From positions 21,925 through 85,924 of the IMG/VR virus record IMGVR_UViG_3300037116_000081: 64,000 nt of DNA. One strand, written 5' to 3'. Under the pieces are notes generated by a model. That model did no database searches and was not told where the DNA came from. It saw nothing but the letters and a program-made list of their open reading frames with translations. Of the stretch, positions 1 through 7,752 are shown piece after piece; positions within the stretch are counted from its first letter, which is position 1, and each line of letters opens with the position of its first letter. This stretch comes from a virus. Position numbers and translations under genes: made by a program.

Positions 1-1
1 A

Positions 2-670
2 CCGGGCGACATAGGGCCGAGTGACGATCTTGCGGTAGCGGCGATGACCGCGAACCAATTGTTTCTGAGCGCGAATGAGCAGAACACGAACACCGGCGCG
101 GTGTACGTTTACACTCTCGTGGGCGGGCAATACCAGTTCACTCAGAAACTTGTTGGAGCTTCGGCCAATGATTTCTTCGGCGTTAATGTGAGCTGCGACG
201 GGAACACGCTGGTAATCGGCGGCGGCTTCAGTACCACTGGCAAAGCTTACGTCTACACCAAAGCTGGATCAGCATGGGCAATTTTGCAGACGCTCGTAGG
301 ATCAGACAGCTTGAGCGGAGACAGGTTCGGCGAAGGCGTTGCGGTATCTGGAACGTTGATGGCTGTAGGGGCTCCTATTGCTACGGTAGGCGGACATGCT
401 ATTGCCGGCGCGGCCTACGTCTTTCAATTGATCGCGGGGGTTTGGACCCAAACGCAAAAGCTCACAGCGCCCGTGCCGGCAGCCAACACCTATTTCGGTT
501 TGTCGGCAGGAGCCATTGCCGGATCACCTTCTTGGATCGCAGTGGGCGCTCCGGCGATCGCGAACGCGGCAGTAGAAGGCGCGGCGTACTTTTTCTACGG
601 CCCTGCAATCGCGCCTGTAGCTGATCCCTTCGTGACCCTGACATTCAAAGGACAGAAGGTGTACGCATGA
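2..670 (+). CDS. FG-GAP-like beta-propeller protein, 5' end outside window
   Basis: The frame is open from the first bases of the window and an internal ATG lies at 44, so the true start is probably upstream. The protein has at least three repeats of about 55 residues of the type G-x-AYVYT...W...L...DxFG..V (for example TGAVYVYT, GKAYVYTKAG, GAAYVFQL). This is the pattern of FG-GAP/integrin-alpha-like propeller blades. Such domains in phages are usually exposed on the virion or secreted and bind surfaces; the role here is inferred. Its stop overlaps the next ATG (667) by four bases, indicating translational coupling. Confidence 0.7.
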   Translation, partial: PGDIGPSDDLAVAAMTANQLFLSANEQNTNTGAVYVYTLVGGQYQFTQKLVGASANDFFGVNVSCDGNTLVIGGGFSTTGKAYVYTKAGSAWAILQTLVGSDSLSGDRFGEGVAVSGTLMAVGAPIATVGGHAIAGAAYVFQLIAGVWTQTQKLTAPVPAANTYFGLSAGAIAGSPSWIAVGAPAIANAAVEGAAYFFYGPAIAPVADPFVTLTFKGQKVYA

Positions 671-1293
671 GCGCAGGCGCTTACTGCACATTCCCGGCAC
701 TGCCGCCGTTCAACCCCCTTCGGCTCGCGTCAAATTATCGCGACGGCTACGGAGATCCGCACGCACTCTTGACCGAGCTTACGGACGCGGTCATCGCATC
801 TGGCTGCTACGTGCCGAGAATCTTTCACGCACCTGACACGTCTGTCGATAACGAGATTCTGCAAACCAACAGATTTCTCGAATACGCTTTGGCCTTACCG
901 ATCGGCTCTTTCATTCTGGCCTACCTACACGGATACACGGCGGCTCCCAGTGCGAACGTTACCGATCCTCCGGTCGCCTCAGGCTTTCGAGTTCAAATCA
1001 CGGACATCAAGCCGAACTATAAGTTTTTCGGCAAGCCGGTCCCTGAAGCATTCTTTCTGAATGACATCCCGAGCGCGAATCCGAACAGCGTGCTTTCGCC
1101 AAATTTGTTGTCAGTCCAAAACCAGAGCGCGCGATTGTTGACAGCTCCATATCCCGTGACGGCGCCTGGAATTTTCAAGATCGAATTCTGGAATATCCTC
1201 ACAACGGGGAATGTCTCGGCAACGTTGAACCCGAACGTCAGGCTGTCGTTTTTAGTTGCCATCCCTGACCCGGATTTGAAGGTGGGATCATAA
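667..1293 (+). CDS. hypothetical virion-associated protein
   Basis: A 208-residue protein that starts in an ATGA overlap with the preceding propeller gene. It is rich in aromatic residues, Pro and Asn, and its C-terminal half has alternating hydrophobic strands ending in a LSFLVAIPDP segment, suggesting a beta-sandwich. There are no cysteines in a zinc pattern and no signal peptide. I do not recognise the family. Position within a run of beta-rich genes suggests a tail or surface component. Confidence 0.6.
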   Translation: MSAGAYCTFPALPPFNPLRLASNYRDGYGDPHALLTELTDAVIASGCYVPRIFHAPDTSVDNEILQTNRFLEYALALPIGSFILAYLHGYTAAPSANVTDPPVASGFRVQITDIKPNYKFFGKPVPEAFFLNDIPSANPNSVLSPNLLSVQNQSARLLTAPYPVTAPGIFKIEFWNILTTGNVSATLNPNVRLSFLVAIPDPDLKVGS

Positions 1294-1296
1294 ACC

Positions 1297-1797
1297 ATGG
1301 GCGCACTCTCGTTAGCAGACATCCAAAAAGACAAGCGCGATTGGGCAACGTCCTACGTTCCGCCAGAGCGGATCATTCCGATCCATCGTCTCCCGATCAC
1401 TGCGCTCGGCTCAGTTCTATCGCCGGCGTACGGGGTGCTGAATCAAACGCTGATAGTGACTTACACAGTGCGGGCGAATTGGGCGTGCCTTATAACTCAC
1501 ATCGTGCTCGGCTTCGCGGGACCCGCACCGGCTCCTCTGCCTGGTGACATTATCTGGTCGATTGACATTGATCGGAATCTAGGGAGTATGGCGGGATACT
1601 TCGAGAAGGACTACGGGAATATCAACATGCCGCTCGGGAGCTTCACGCACGGCTGGATGTGGCCCGTAGAATTTCAGCACCGGGACAATGAAATCATCCG
1701 GGTCAAGGCGTACACGAATCAGAACGTCGCGACGGGTCCGGGCGCGTTCATCACAGCCGCTCTGATCGGCTACGAATGGCCGGAGGATTCAGACTAA
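1297..1797 (+). CDS. hypothetical beta-rich protein
   Basis: A 166-residue product starting 4 nt after the previous stop. Its middle has several Trp/Gly beta strands (IIWSIDIDRNLG, HGWMWPVEFQHRDN), typical of a small phage structural protein with a jelly-roll-like fold. The stop TAA shares a base with the next ATG. A GGAGG in its last codons serves as ribosome binding site for the next gene. No family recognised. Confidence 0.6.
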   Translation: MGALSLADIQKDKRDWATSYVPPERIIPIHRLPITALGSVLSPAYGVLNQTLIVTYTVRANWACLITHIVLGFAGPAPAPLPGDIIWSIDIDRNLGSMAGYFEKDYGNINMPLGSFTHGWMWPVEFQHRDNEIIRVKAYTNQNVATGPGAFITAALIGYEWPEDSD

Positions 1798-2660
1798 TGA
1801 AACGTTATCTTCTAGCGGCCGCTCTCGCCGTTTCTGCCTACGCACAGGTCCCCGCTCCGGATTGCATCGCCAGCTTCACTCTGAGCGCGGCGGGCTCCCA
1901 AACTGGCTTTGCGAACCAGGGCTGCATCTTTTGGAACATGACGTATCGAAACTTCGGTTTCACGGGGCTCTCTCTGACTCTCCAGCAAGCTCCGGATGCG
2001 AACAACGCACCAGGTACGTGGAAGACTTTCGCGGGCACGGGCGAAGTGGGCTCGAATCCGTCAACGTCGATCACGGGCGCTTACTACACGATCATTGCAT
2101 TGGATACCGATCTTGCGGCGTGGGTGCGAGTGACGCTCTCCGGACTAACAGGAACCGGCTTCGTTACCGGCTACGCCTTCGGGTACAAGACTTACCCCGG
2201 CGCGTCAGGCGGCGGTGGCGGCGGTGGCGGCTGTACATCTCCCTGCGTTGTCATTGGACCGGACGCTACGGGTGTGACTCCTACTCAAGACCCGGTACAA
2301 ATCGCGACTACGGACGGCTCCGGGAACGTGGTCCGTCCAATGTACTGCTCACTCAGTGCGCCGATCACGGTTACAGGGTCCGGGCTTACTCAGATCGTGG
2401 CGCTCAGTGGTGGACAGCAAATTGAGATTTGCAACATCTCCGTTTCCTTCGCGTCGGGCGTGGATTTCCAGCTCGAAACCGGCACAGGCTCAAATTGCGC
2501 GGGCGCGACTACCGCACTTACGGGCGTATACAAGACAGTGCTTACGGTCGCACTCGATTTCACCAGCGGCACACTGAACGGTGTTGTCTCTCAAGCCCTC
2601 TGCATCAACCTTGGCGCGGGCGTCACAGGCGGCGGCGTCGTAAACTACGGCCTGAGGTAA
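1797..2660 (+). CDS. secreted glycine-rich protein with signal peptide
   Basis: The start at 1797 is chosen over an in-frame start at 1776 because it follows GGAGG at normal distance and gives a clean signal peptide (MKRYLLAAALAVSAYAQ with an AYA cleavage motif). The 287-residue product has a (G)n linker near residue 145 separating two beta-rich halves, and paired cysteines. A secreted product made late may be a host-surface or lysis-related factor, or the signal may have been captured from a host gene; function unknown. Confidence 0.65.
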   Translation: MKRYLLAAALAVSAYAQVPAPDCIASFTLSAAGSQTGFANQGCIFWNMTYRNFGFTGLSLTLQQAPDANNAPGTWKTFAGTGEVGSNPSTSITGAYYTIIALDTDLAAWVRVTLSGLTGTGFVTGYAFGYKTYPGASGGGGGGGGCTSPCVVIGPDATGVTPTQDPVQIATTDGSGNVVRPMYCSLSAPITVTGSGLTQIVALSGGQQIEICNISVSFASGVDFQLETGTGSNCAGATTALTGVYKTVLTVALDFTSGTLNGVVSQALCINLGAGVTGGGVVNYGLR

Positions 2661-2661
2661 A

Positions 2662-4062
2662 ATGCTAAATCTGAAATCCAAGTGGGTTAAACTGTCTGCC
2701 GGTTTGATGGCCGGAGCTGCGCTTCTGTGGGCCTCAGGGATCGCGCCGCAAGCCTACAACCTGATCGTGGGCAACGGGACACCAGCCGGAAGAGGCAGCA
2801 CGCTTAGCTTTCCAAACACGGCATCGGTGAGCTGGTCCTGTTCGACTACAGGCATTGTTACCACGTGCCTTGCGACCGCATCCGGTGGCGGTGGAGGCAG
2901 CGGCGGGGGAATCGTCACGTATTCATCAGGCGCAGCATTGACGCCAGCCGGAACGCAATTCGTAGCTATCGGCGGCGGCGGGCAAGCATCCGCGACTGAA
3001 TCTGACGTTGAGATCGGCGCTCCATCAGCCGCGACGATTAGCTCGATGTTTGTCAATCTCGACCTTCCTGCGGGAACGGGTAATTCAATCGCGTTCATCT
3101 GGCGCAAGGCCGGGGCGGATCAAACTCTTACATGTACGATCTCCGGAGTTTCCGCGACGACCTGCAGCGACACGACCCACAGCTTCACTGTGGCGCAGGG
3201 CGATTTGATCGACATCAAATTGGTTACGACAGGCACGGTCATTGTAGCTCCCGGCCTGACCATCGCGACGGCCTACGGAGTCTCCGGATCGGCTGGGTAT
3301 TTGACCATTCAGAATAACGGTACTCCACTCGCGCAAGAGCCGGTGTTGAATCTTACGGACGGCACGAACACGACGATGGTCTGTGCCGACAATCCAGGTG
3401 TTGCAACAAACTGCCAAGTCAACGCATCGGGCGGAGGCGGTGGCACTTTCTCCGCTCTTCCGCCGTACTTGTATGACGGCACTAATTATTTCGCGCCTTC
3501 CTCCGCAGTTGTCAAGCCTGTGCCGGGTAACTTCACATGGCAGAATCAAGGCGGTGCTACGAACACGACCACTGCGAACGGGGCGATCTATCTGCTAGGG
3601 ACAAACGGGAGCCTTGACAACCGATTCTATGAAGAAGCTTGTCCGGGAAGCACCCCTTACACAATCACGGTTGCATTCATGCCCCAATTAACGGCTAACA
3701 CTTTCGCTTGGCTGGGTTTTGGATTCCGTGATCCCGTCGCCGGGAGACTTGAATATATGGCGCTGGAAGGCAACGGGGCTCAGATCGAAGTTGCTTTATG
3801 GGGCTCGATTGCGGGTTTTGCTGGACGAAGCGCTAACAGGTCAGTAGCAGCGGTTCCTTCTGTTCTGTGGTTTAGGGTGGGGAATGACGGTACAAATCTA
3901 ACTTTTTCCTGGAGCGTAGACGGTATCAATTTCTTTCAAATACTGGCCGATCCAATCTCCGGCGGTTTTCTGAACGCCACTCCTACACAATGCGGGTTCT
4001 TCTTGGTTAACAACGATTCGAGCCCTGCAATCAGCGCGATGACAGTCTTGAGTGTCCAATGA
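2662..4062 (+). CDS. membrane-anchored protein with C-terminal concanavalin-like domain
   Basis: A 466-residue protein. Residues 8-27 form a hydrophobic signal/anchor. Two glycine-rich linkers separate beta-rich modules. The last ~190 residues look like a LamG/concanavalin-type sandwich, with WFRVGNDGTNLTFSWSVDG near the end typical of that fold. Such domains bind glycans. It resembles tail-fibre or host-derived surface proteins. The stop overlaps the next ATG. Confidence 0.6.
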   Translation: MLNLKSKWVKLSAGLMAGAALLWASGIAPQAYNLIVGNGTPAGRGSTLSFPNTASVSWSCSTTGIVTTCLATASGGGGGSGGGIVTYSSGAALTPAGTQFVAIGGGGQASATESDVEIGAPSAATISSMFVNLDLPAGTGNSIAFIWRKAGADQTLTCTISGVSATTCSDTTHSFTVAQGDLIDIKLVTTGTVIVAPGLTIATAYGVSGSAGYLTIQNNGTPLAQEPVLNLTDGTNTTMVCADNPGVATNCQVNASGGGGGTFSALPPYLYDGTNYFAPSSAVVKPVPGNFTWQNQGGATNTTTANGAIYLLGTNGSLDNRFYEEACPGSTPYTITVAFMPQLTANTFAWLGFGFRDPVAGRLEYMALEGNGAQIEVALWGSIAGFAGRSANRSVAAVPSVLWFRVGNDGTNLTFSWSVDGINFFQILADPISGGFLNATPTQCGFFLVNNDSSPAISAMTVLSVQ

Positions 4063-4238
4063 AAATGTTCCTTTCAAACAATCCTGACGTAGCCGAACTC
4101 TTAGGCGCTGGGCTCATCGCTCTGTTCTTCATGCTGGGCGACTACTACGCTTCACGTGTGGAAGGCGGGTACACGATCGCGCGGTCAGTGGAAACGATTC
4201 GCGATATGTCGGCTTCAGTTCAAGAGGGCACACCATGA
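4059..4238 (+). CDS. small single-pass membrane protein
   Basis: A 59-residue ORF whose ATG overlaps the stop of the preceding gene (ATGA) and whose own stop overlaps the next ATG. Residues ~13-28 (ELLGAGLIALFFMLGDYY) form one membrane segment followed by a charged helix. Gene packing supports that it is real. Function unknown. Confidence 0.55.
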   Translation: MKMFLSNNPDVAELLGAGLIALFFMLGDYYASRVEGGYTIARSVETIRDMSASVQEGTP

Positions 4239-4345
4239 AGTTGAGAGGCTGGATACTCATGGCTCTCTGGAGTGGTTTCTACAGAAGCATCTTGCGTTTT
4301 GTGCCGCACTGGAATTGCGGCACGGAGAAAGGTCGATCCGAATGA
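4235..4345 (+). CDS. 36-residue ORF ending in a translated A hairpin
   Basis: The start overlaps the previous stop and the stop overlaps the ATG at 4342. Its C-terminal half is encoded by hairpin 4301-4323 and reads ILRFVPHWNCGTEKG. The same motif (RFVxHWSS) recurs in the tiny ORFs at 5839, 7236, 8279 and 18520. It may serve as a coupling ORF rather than make a functional peptide. Confidence 0.45.
   Translation: MKLRGWILMALWSGFYRSILRFVPHWNCGTEKGRSE
4301..4323 (+). repeat. A hairpin, cassette 1 opening
   Basis: 7-bp stem GTGCCGC/GCGGCAC with loop ACTGGAATT. It is followed by CGGAG and the ATG at 4342. Flank CTTGCGTTTT matches other A copies. Pairs with the C hairpin at 5199-5223. Confidence 0.8.
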
Positions 4346-4596
4346 ACGATAATCCGCTAGGCCCATTGCAGGGCACATCGAGTCAGCAGTTCCACCTGAA
4401 CACGCTGGATTTCCAGAAAGTCGGCCGCATGGTGCTAGTGCAGATCATCGGGCTCGGCCTGACGCTCGGGGTTCCGTGGTTGCTGAAGCTTTCCTACGTG
4501 TGGAAGGGCCACGATTACACGCCAGATGTCCTGATCGTGGTGAACTGCGTAGCTGAACTGGGGAGACGTTTTCTGACCGGGGCACCGAAGACCTGA
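4342..4596 (+). CDS. membrane protein, paralogue of 24669-24923
   Basis: An 84-residue protein with one or two membrane segments (VLVQIIGLGLTLGVPWLLKL; VLIVVNCVAELG). It is about 80% identical by eye to the product of 24669-24923 (shared NPLG..QGTSS.QFHLN, LSYVW.GHDYT, RRFLTGAPKT). Its size and topology resemble phage holins, but that is only a guess. The start follows A hairpin 4301-4323 and its GGAG. Confidence 0.6.
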   Translation: MNDNPLGPLQGTSSQQFHLNTLDFQKVGRMVLVQIIGLGLTLGVPWLLKLSYVWKGHDYTPDVLIVVNCVAELGRRFLTGAPKT

Positions 4597-4605
4597 AAGG
4601 AACCC

Positions 4606-4761
4606 ATGAAAGATATCATTCAACGAGTGCTGCTTGAACAGACGAACCTCTCGGACGCAAAGGCGGAGTATGTGGCACGGGAAATCGTGAACGCGTTGGG
4701 GCCTTACGCGCGGAACGATGATATCGGCAGCAGAACCGAGTACGCGGAGTCCGCAACTTAA
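4606..4761 (+). CDS. hypothetical 51-residue protein
   Basis: ATG at 4606 follows an AAAGGA ribosome binding site and the ORF stops at 4761. The product is a charged helical protein (KDIIQRVLLEQTNLSD...YVAREIVNALG). No family recognised. It lies inside hairpin-bounded cassette 1. Confidence 0.5.
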   Translation: MKDIIQRVLLEQTNLSDAKAEYVAREIVNALGPYARNDDIGSRTEYAESAT

Positions 4762-4773
4762 AAGTAGAGGCGT

Positions 4774-5181
4774 GTGTTAACCTTGATGTTGAATCCGTTC
4801 GCTGATTACCACTTCATCTTTGATATCATCTCTGGCGTTGCGGTTGTCGCGGGCTCCTACTTCGGGCTCATGATAAAGAACGCGCTCGGGGCCATCCGGC
4901 TAGAGCAGGCCAACGCGAAGTCCGAACTACTCTTACAGCAATCGCACACGAAAGCAGAACTACTCGCCCATCAGAACGAAGTCAAAGAGGAAATGCTCGA
5001 ACAGCATGACGTGGTTGTCGAAGGGCAGCACGATTTAAGGGCCGAGTTTGTGGATAAACACGCTGAAAACAAACAATCTCTTGCGGTTCACCTCAATGAC
5101 GATGACCGCCGATTTGAAGCCTTGAACACAGTGCTGGCGCGGATCGATAAGACGGTCGAGAAGATAGCCAACGGGCACTGA
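4774..5181 (+). CDS. membrane-anchored coiled-coil protein
   Basis: An N-terminal membrane segment (IFDIISGVAVVAGSYFGLMI) is followed by ~100 residues of charged heptad-like helix with internal repeats (SELLLQQ, KAELLAHQ). The start is GTG at 4774 after AGAGG, or ATG at 4786. The architecture is shared with 63299-63655. Spanin-like or holin-accessory roles are possible. Confidence 0.6.
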   Translation: MLTLMLNPFADYHFIFDIISGVAVVAGSYFGLMIKNALGAIRLEQANAKSELLLQQSHTKAELLAHQNEVKEEMLEQHDVVVEGQHDLRAEFVDKHAENKQSLAVHLNDDDRRFEALNTVLARIDKTVEKIANGH

Positions 5182-5198
5182 CGACAGCCCAACCTTTG

Positions 5199-5223
5199 GG
5201 CGGGGATACTCCAGATCCCCGCC
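5199..5223 (+). repeat. C hairpin, cassette 1 closing
   Basis: 8-bp stem GGCGGGGA/TCCCCGCC and loop TACTCCAGA, 17 nt after the stop of the upstream gene. Preceded by CCTTTGG as in other C copies (CTTGG). No T-run follows, so it is not an ordinary terminator. 5224-5303 holds no gene, only a TATACT box near 5272. Confidence 0.8.
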
Positions 5224-5303
5224 GACACCTGACTGAGCACATTTGAACAGTATCAAAACCCCTGAACTGGGGTATACTCCAATCTGAAGAGGAGAAAACG
5301 AAA

Positions 5304-5597
5304 ATGTCTACCAAGCCTGTTCCAGCAACGGATAAAAACGAGAAAACCATCTCGGTGAACGTGGAAGGAAAATCGCGCCAAGTCGTCATTCAGCGGCACG
5401 AAACCACCACACACATTCTCGATCGGCTGAACCTGAAGGGCTATCAGCTCTCCATGGGGCCGAGCACGCCACAGAAAACTAACGTGCTCAACGCCGGCGA
5501 TATCGTTTTTGACAACGTAGTAGAAAACGAAGGGCTCGTCGCGACTGCGGTTCCGCCTGTCGGAAGACCTGCGCAACCTCAGCCCGTCAAAAAGTAG
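5304..5597 (+). CDS. small protein with possible beta-grasp fold
   Basis: A 97-residue protein with AGAGGAG upstream. The order strand (KTISVNVEGK), strand, helix (HILDRLNLKGYQL), then GDIVFDNVVENE is compatible with a ubiquitin/MoaD-like beta-grasp, but there is no C-terminal GG and similarity is only structural impression. The C-terminus is a Pro/Gln/Lys tail. A CCCC...GGGG palindrome overlapping a TATACT box lies at 5261-5277. Confidence 0.5.
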   Translation: MSTKPVPATDKNEKTISVNVEGKSRQVVIQRHETTTHILDRLNLKGYQLSMGPSTPQKTNVLNAGDIVFDNVVENEGLVATAVPPVGRPAQPQPVKK

Positions 5598-5602
5598 GGA
5601 CT

Positions 5603-5806
5603 ATGTTCCCTGCCTTTCTGATCCAGATTGTCATTTGCCTCATCATCGTGGGGCTCCTGCTGTACGTGGTCAACCTTCTGCCGATTGAGCCGAACATCAA
5701 GCAGATTATCCGGGTGGTGGTGATTGTGTTCGTTGTCATCTGGTTACTCTATGCTTTGATGGGTGCGGCTCCTATGGCTCCTATGAGTTTGCCCCTTAGA
5801 CGTTGA
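5603..5806 (+). CDS. two-pass membrane protein, holin candidate
   Basis: A 67-residue product with two strong membrane segments (residues ~5-27 and ~38-53) joined by a short loop (PIEPNIKQ). The size, topology and location about 0.8 kb before the GH25 lysozyme fit a class II holin, which would release the endolysin. Holins cannot be recognised by sequence motif, so this is inference. Confidence 0.55.
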   Translation: MFPAFLIQIVICLIIVGLLLYVVNLLPIEPNIKQIIRVVVIVFVVIWLLYALMGAAPMAPMSLPLRR

Positions 5807-5838
5807 ATCACAGCCGGCTTTAGGCGTATACTTCTGAC

Positions 5839-5895
5839 ATGAGCATCCTCCGTTTCGTGCGGCATTGGAGTAGCCGCACGGAGGGCTGTCGATGA
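5839..5895 (+). CDS. 18-residue coupling ORF carrying an A hairpin
   Basis: Encodes MSILRFVRHWSSRTEGCR. Its stop overlaps the ATG of the methyltransferase gene (ATGA at 5892). The peptide resembles those at 7236, 8279 and 18520. Translation of this ORF would melt the hairpin and deliver ribosomes to the next start. Confidence 0.4.
   Translation: MSILRFVRHWSSRTEGCR
5856..5880 (+). repeat. A hairpin, cassette 2 opening
   Basis: 8-bp stem CGTGCGGC/GCCGCACG and loop ATTGGAGTA, followed by GAGGG then the ATG at 5892. Loop base 2 is T instead of C; the partner C hairpin (6420) has the matching change (CCAA instead of CCAG). Confidence 0.85.
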
Positions 5896-6308
5896 CACCG
5901 ACCTTGCAGGCGCGATCTGTACACTTCAGCTCCTCATCAGACCGTTGGGCCACCCCGCGGGCCGTTTACGATGCGCTCGACGCGGAGTTTGCTTTTGATT
6001 TTGACCCATGCCCGTTAGATGGAAGCGCAGACGGCCTAGCCAGCCTGTTTACGGAGTGGCGTGGAAGGCGGGTATTCTGCAACCCTCCGTATGGCCCCGG
6101 CCTCGGAAAGTGGCTGGAACGTGGCCTAGAAGCCGAACTAGCAGTCTTCCTCGTCCCTGCCCGCACTGATACGCGCTGGTTCCATGACATCGTGCTACCA
6201 AAAGCGGTGGAGATACGATTCCTGAAGGGCCGCCTGACATTCGGAGATGCCGTCAACCCGGCCCCGTTTCCTAGTATGGTAGTGATATTCCAGAGGGCAG
6301 GTCGATGA
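5892..6308 (+). CDS. phage DNA N-6-adenine methyltransferase (Dam-like)
   Basis: A 138-residue protein of the small phage adenine methyltransferase family. The N-terminus SSDRWATPRAVYDALDAEF leads to a DPCP segment, and the catalytic NPPYG motif lies near residues 60-64 (VFCNPPYGPGLGKW). The C-terminal half has PARTDTRWFHD and RFLKGRLTFG, both typical. It methylates adenine in DNA, usually to protect phage DNA from host restriction. It starts in ATGA overlap with the hairpin mini-ORF and ends in ATGA overlap with 6305. Confidence 0.88.
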   Translation: MTPTLQARSVHFSSSSDRWATPRAVYDALDAEFAFDFDPCPLDGSADGLASLFTEWRGRRVFCNPPYGPGLGKWLERGLEAELAVFLVPARTDTRWFHDIVLPKAVEIRFLKGRLTFGDAVNPAPFPSMVVIFQRAGR

Positions 6309-6460
6309 CCCGGCTGCTACTCGCGGTGTGGTGGTCTGCCGCTGGTTGGATTGCCATGTGCGCGGGTGTTAGCTGGATTCTTTTTAACGGTTGGTTGCGG
6401 AAGACAGTTCAAACTCTTGGGCGGGGCTACTCCAAGTGCCCCGCCGAAACCCCAAAGTAG
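6305..6460 (+). CDS. small membrane protein with hairpin-encoded C-terminus
   Basis: A 51-residue protein with one membrane segment (LLLAVWWSAAGWIAMCAG plus VSWILF). The last 15 residues (TLGRGYSKCPAETPK) are the translation of C hairpin 6420-6445. Similar LGxGYSS peptides come from the other C hairpins. Start is coupled to the methyltransferase stop. Confidence 0.55.
   Translation: MTRLLLAVWWSAAGWIAMCAGVSWILFNGWLRKTVQTLGRGYSKCPAETPK
6420..6445 (+). repeat. C hairpin, cassette 2 closing
   Basis: 8-bp stem GGCGGGGC/GCCCCGCC and loop TACTCCAAGT. The loop can pair over 8 bases with the loop of A hairpin 5856-5880, including the shared compensating change. It is in frame inside the 6305-6460 gene. 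Confidence 0.85.
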
Positions 6461-6463
6461 CGT

Positions 6464-6622
6464 ATGACACTACAGGTCTGTGACGTATGCCGATTAGTAG
6501 ACGGAGACTTGTCAGTGAAGTTGTGCGACTGGTGCCAATCCTGTAAAGCGTGGATATGTCAGAAGGACTGGAATAACTGGCCCCGGCGCTCGCTCGCGGC
6601 TATTCGGAGAATGAGACAATGA
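6464..6622 (+). CDS. cysteine-rich zinc-binding-like small protein
   Basis: A 52-residue ORF with CDVC, CDWCQSC and WIC cysteine groups, a likely two-metal zinc finger, and a basic C-terminus (PRRSLAAIRRMRQ). The stop overlaps the ATG of the lysozyme gene. Family not recognised. Confidence 0.55.
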   Translation: MTLQVCDVCRLVDGDLSVKLCDWCQSCKAWICQKDWNNWPRRSLAAIRRMRQ

Positions 6623-7239
6623 ACCCCCTCGGCACACCAGCTTACTTACCAGGCATCGACGTTTCGCACTTCCAGGGAGTCATAGACTGGCAGCGCGTGA
6701 AAGCGGCGGGCATCGGATTCGCATTTATCAAGGCGACGGATGGGACAGGCTTTGTGGACCCGCAACTGAACTACAATGCTCTTGCTTGCCAAGCGCTGAG
6801 TATCCCGTTCGGGCTTTACCATTTCTTCCGGCCCACCGCGGACTCTGCGTCACAGGCTCAGTTTTTCCTGGCCAACACCAAGCCCTATACCCCGTTGCTT
6901 CCGCCTGCGCTTGATCTGGAACTCGGCCCGGTGACAACGAGTCAAGCGGCTACATGGCTCGACATCGTAGACGTGGCGCTTGGCCGCGAATCTCTGGTGT
7001 ACACTGCCCCGGCTTTCGCGGCCGAGAATTTTAACGGCGAAAACTCAGGACTGATCAGCGTCTATCCCCTCTGGATTGCAGAGTACACAACCAAACCTGC
7101 CCCAACTGTGCCGGCCGCGTGGGAAGATTGGGAATTCTGGCAGCACACCCCGAGTGGACAAGTTGACGGAGTACCGAATGCAGTAGACTTAGATTGGTTC
7201 CATGGAACAGCCGACGATTTAAGGGCATGGGTGAAATGA
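6619..7239 (+). CDS. GH25 lysozyme (endolysin)
   Basis: A 206-residue protein that is a single glycoside hydrolase 25 domain (muramidase). The start of the barrel is GIDVSHFQGVIDWQRVKAAG with the catalytic Asp. It continues with FAFIKATDGTGFVDP and IPFGLYHFFRP, and the DLEL segment (~residues 97-100) carries the general acid. It ends with the family's W.FWQHT and VDLDWFHG. There is no signal peptide and no cell-wall binding domain, so it needs a holin; 5603-5806 is the nearest candidate. Two more muramidase-like genes lie at 7753 and 21326. Confidence 0.93.
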   Translation: MNPLGTPAYLPGIDVSHFQGVIDWQRVKAAGIGFAFIKATDGTGFVDPQLNYNALACQALSIPFGLYHFFRPTADSASQAQFFLANTKPYTPLLPPALDLELGPVTTSQAATWLDIVDVALGRESLVYTAPAFAAENFNGENSGLISVYPLWIAEYTTKPAPTVPAAWEDWEFWQHTPSGQVDGVPNAVDLDWFHGTADDLRAWVK

Positions 7240-7298
7240 CCGCGAGCATTTTGCGTTTCGTTTTGCACTGGGGTAGCAGGACGCTGGGAGATCGATGA
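7236..7298 (+). CDS. 20-residue coupling ORF carrying an A hairpin
   Basis: Starts in ATGA overlap with the lysozyme stop and ends one base before the ATG at 7299. Encodes MTASILRFVLHWGSRTLGDR, the typical A-hairpin peptide. Confidence 0.4.
   Translation: MTASILRFVLHWGSRTLGDR
7259..7283 (+). repeat. A hairpin, cassette 3 opening
   Basis: Stem CGTTTTGC/GCAGGACG with two U-G wobble pairs that hold only if this strand is read as RNA; loop ACTGGGGTA. GGGAG of the 3' flank is the ribosome binding site of the gene at 7299. Confidence 0.85.
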
Positions 7299-7676
7299 AT
7301 GGCGACTAAGCGTAAACAAGTTCGACCCACGAAAGGGGAACCCGCTCAACCGTCTCCCGCTGGTTTTGAAGCATGGGCTATTATCGAAATCTTTGGCCAC
7401 CAGAAATACGCGGGCAAGGTTTCGGAGTTCGCAATCGGCGGGTGTAATTTCGTGCGCGTCGATGTTCCCGAGCTGCCCACGCGCCGTCCACAGGAACCGG
7501 CCATGCCCGCGTTTACCAAGCTCTTTGGAAACGGAGCCGTGTATTCGATCACGCTTGTATCTGAGGACGTGGCCCGCGCGGTCGCTGCGACGATCCGGCC
7601 AGAGCCGCTCAACGTTTACATCCCGATAATCCCTGACCGCCAGTTGCGCTCCGGAGACGAGGACGGATTTCAGTGA
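7299..7676 (+). CDS. conserved hypothetical, paralogue of 11865-12251
   Basis: A 125-residue protein nearly identical to the product of 11865-12251 over its whole length (AWAIIEIFGHQKYAGKVSE, GCNFVRVDVPELP, FGNGAVYSITLVSE). The fold looks alpha/beta. No family recognised. Both copies are preceded by an A hairpin and followed by a C hairpin, so gene and hairpins behave as one cassette. Confidence 0.7.
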   Translation: MATKRKQVRPTKGEPAQPSPAGFEAWAIIEIFGHQKYAGKVSEFAIGGCNFVRVDVPELPTRRPQEPAMPAFTKLFGNGAVYSITLVSEDVARAVAATIRPEPLNVYIPIIPDRQLRSGDEDGFQ

Positions 7677-7744
7677 TGTCGCCGACCGTTCGGAATCTTG
7701 GGCAGGGCTACTTCAGTGCCCTGCCGACAGCCCCTGGAACCTGA
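7676..7744 (+). CDS. 22-residue ORF carrying a C hairpin
   Basis: Starts in TGATG overlap with the previous stop and encodes MSPTVRNLGQGYFSALPTAP plus two residues. The matching ORF after the paralogue (11797-11868, GTG start) encodes a similar peptide (PLGQGYSSALPITPG). Confidence 0.4.
   Translation: MSPTVRNLGQGYFSALPTAPGT
7701..7725 (+). repeat. C hairpin, cassette 3 closing
   Basis: 8-bp stem GGCAGGGC/GCCCTGCC and loop TACTTCAGT. It can pair with the loop of A hairpin 7259-7283 over nine positions if two G-U pairs are allowed. Confidence 0.85.
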
Positions 7745-7752
7745 AAAGATTC

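Noticed and set aside
5258-5280. Palindrome CCCCTGAACTGGGG as another hairpin copy
   Set aside because: It contains CTGAACTGGGG as in B copies, but lacks the stem arms and is better explained as a promoter-area palindrome by a TATACT box.
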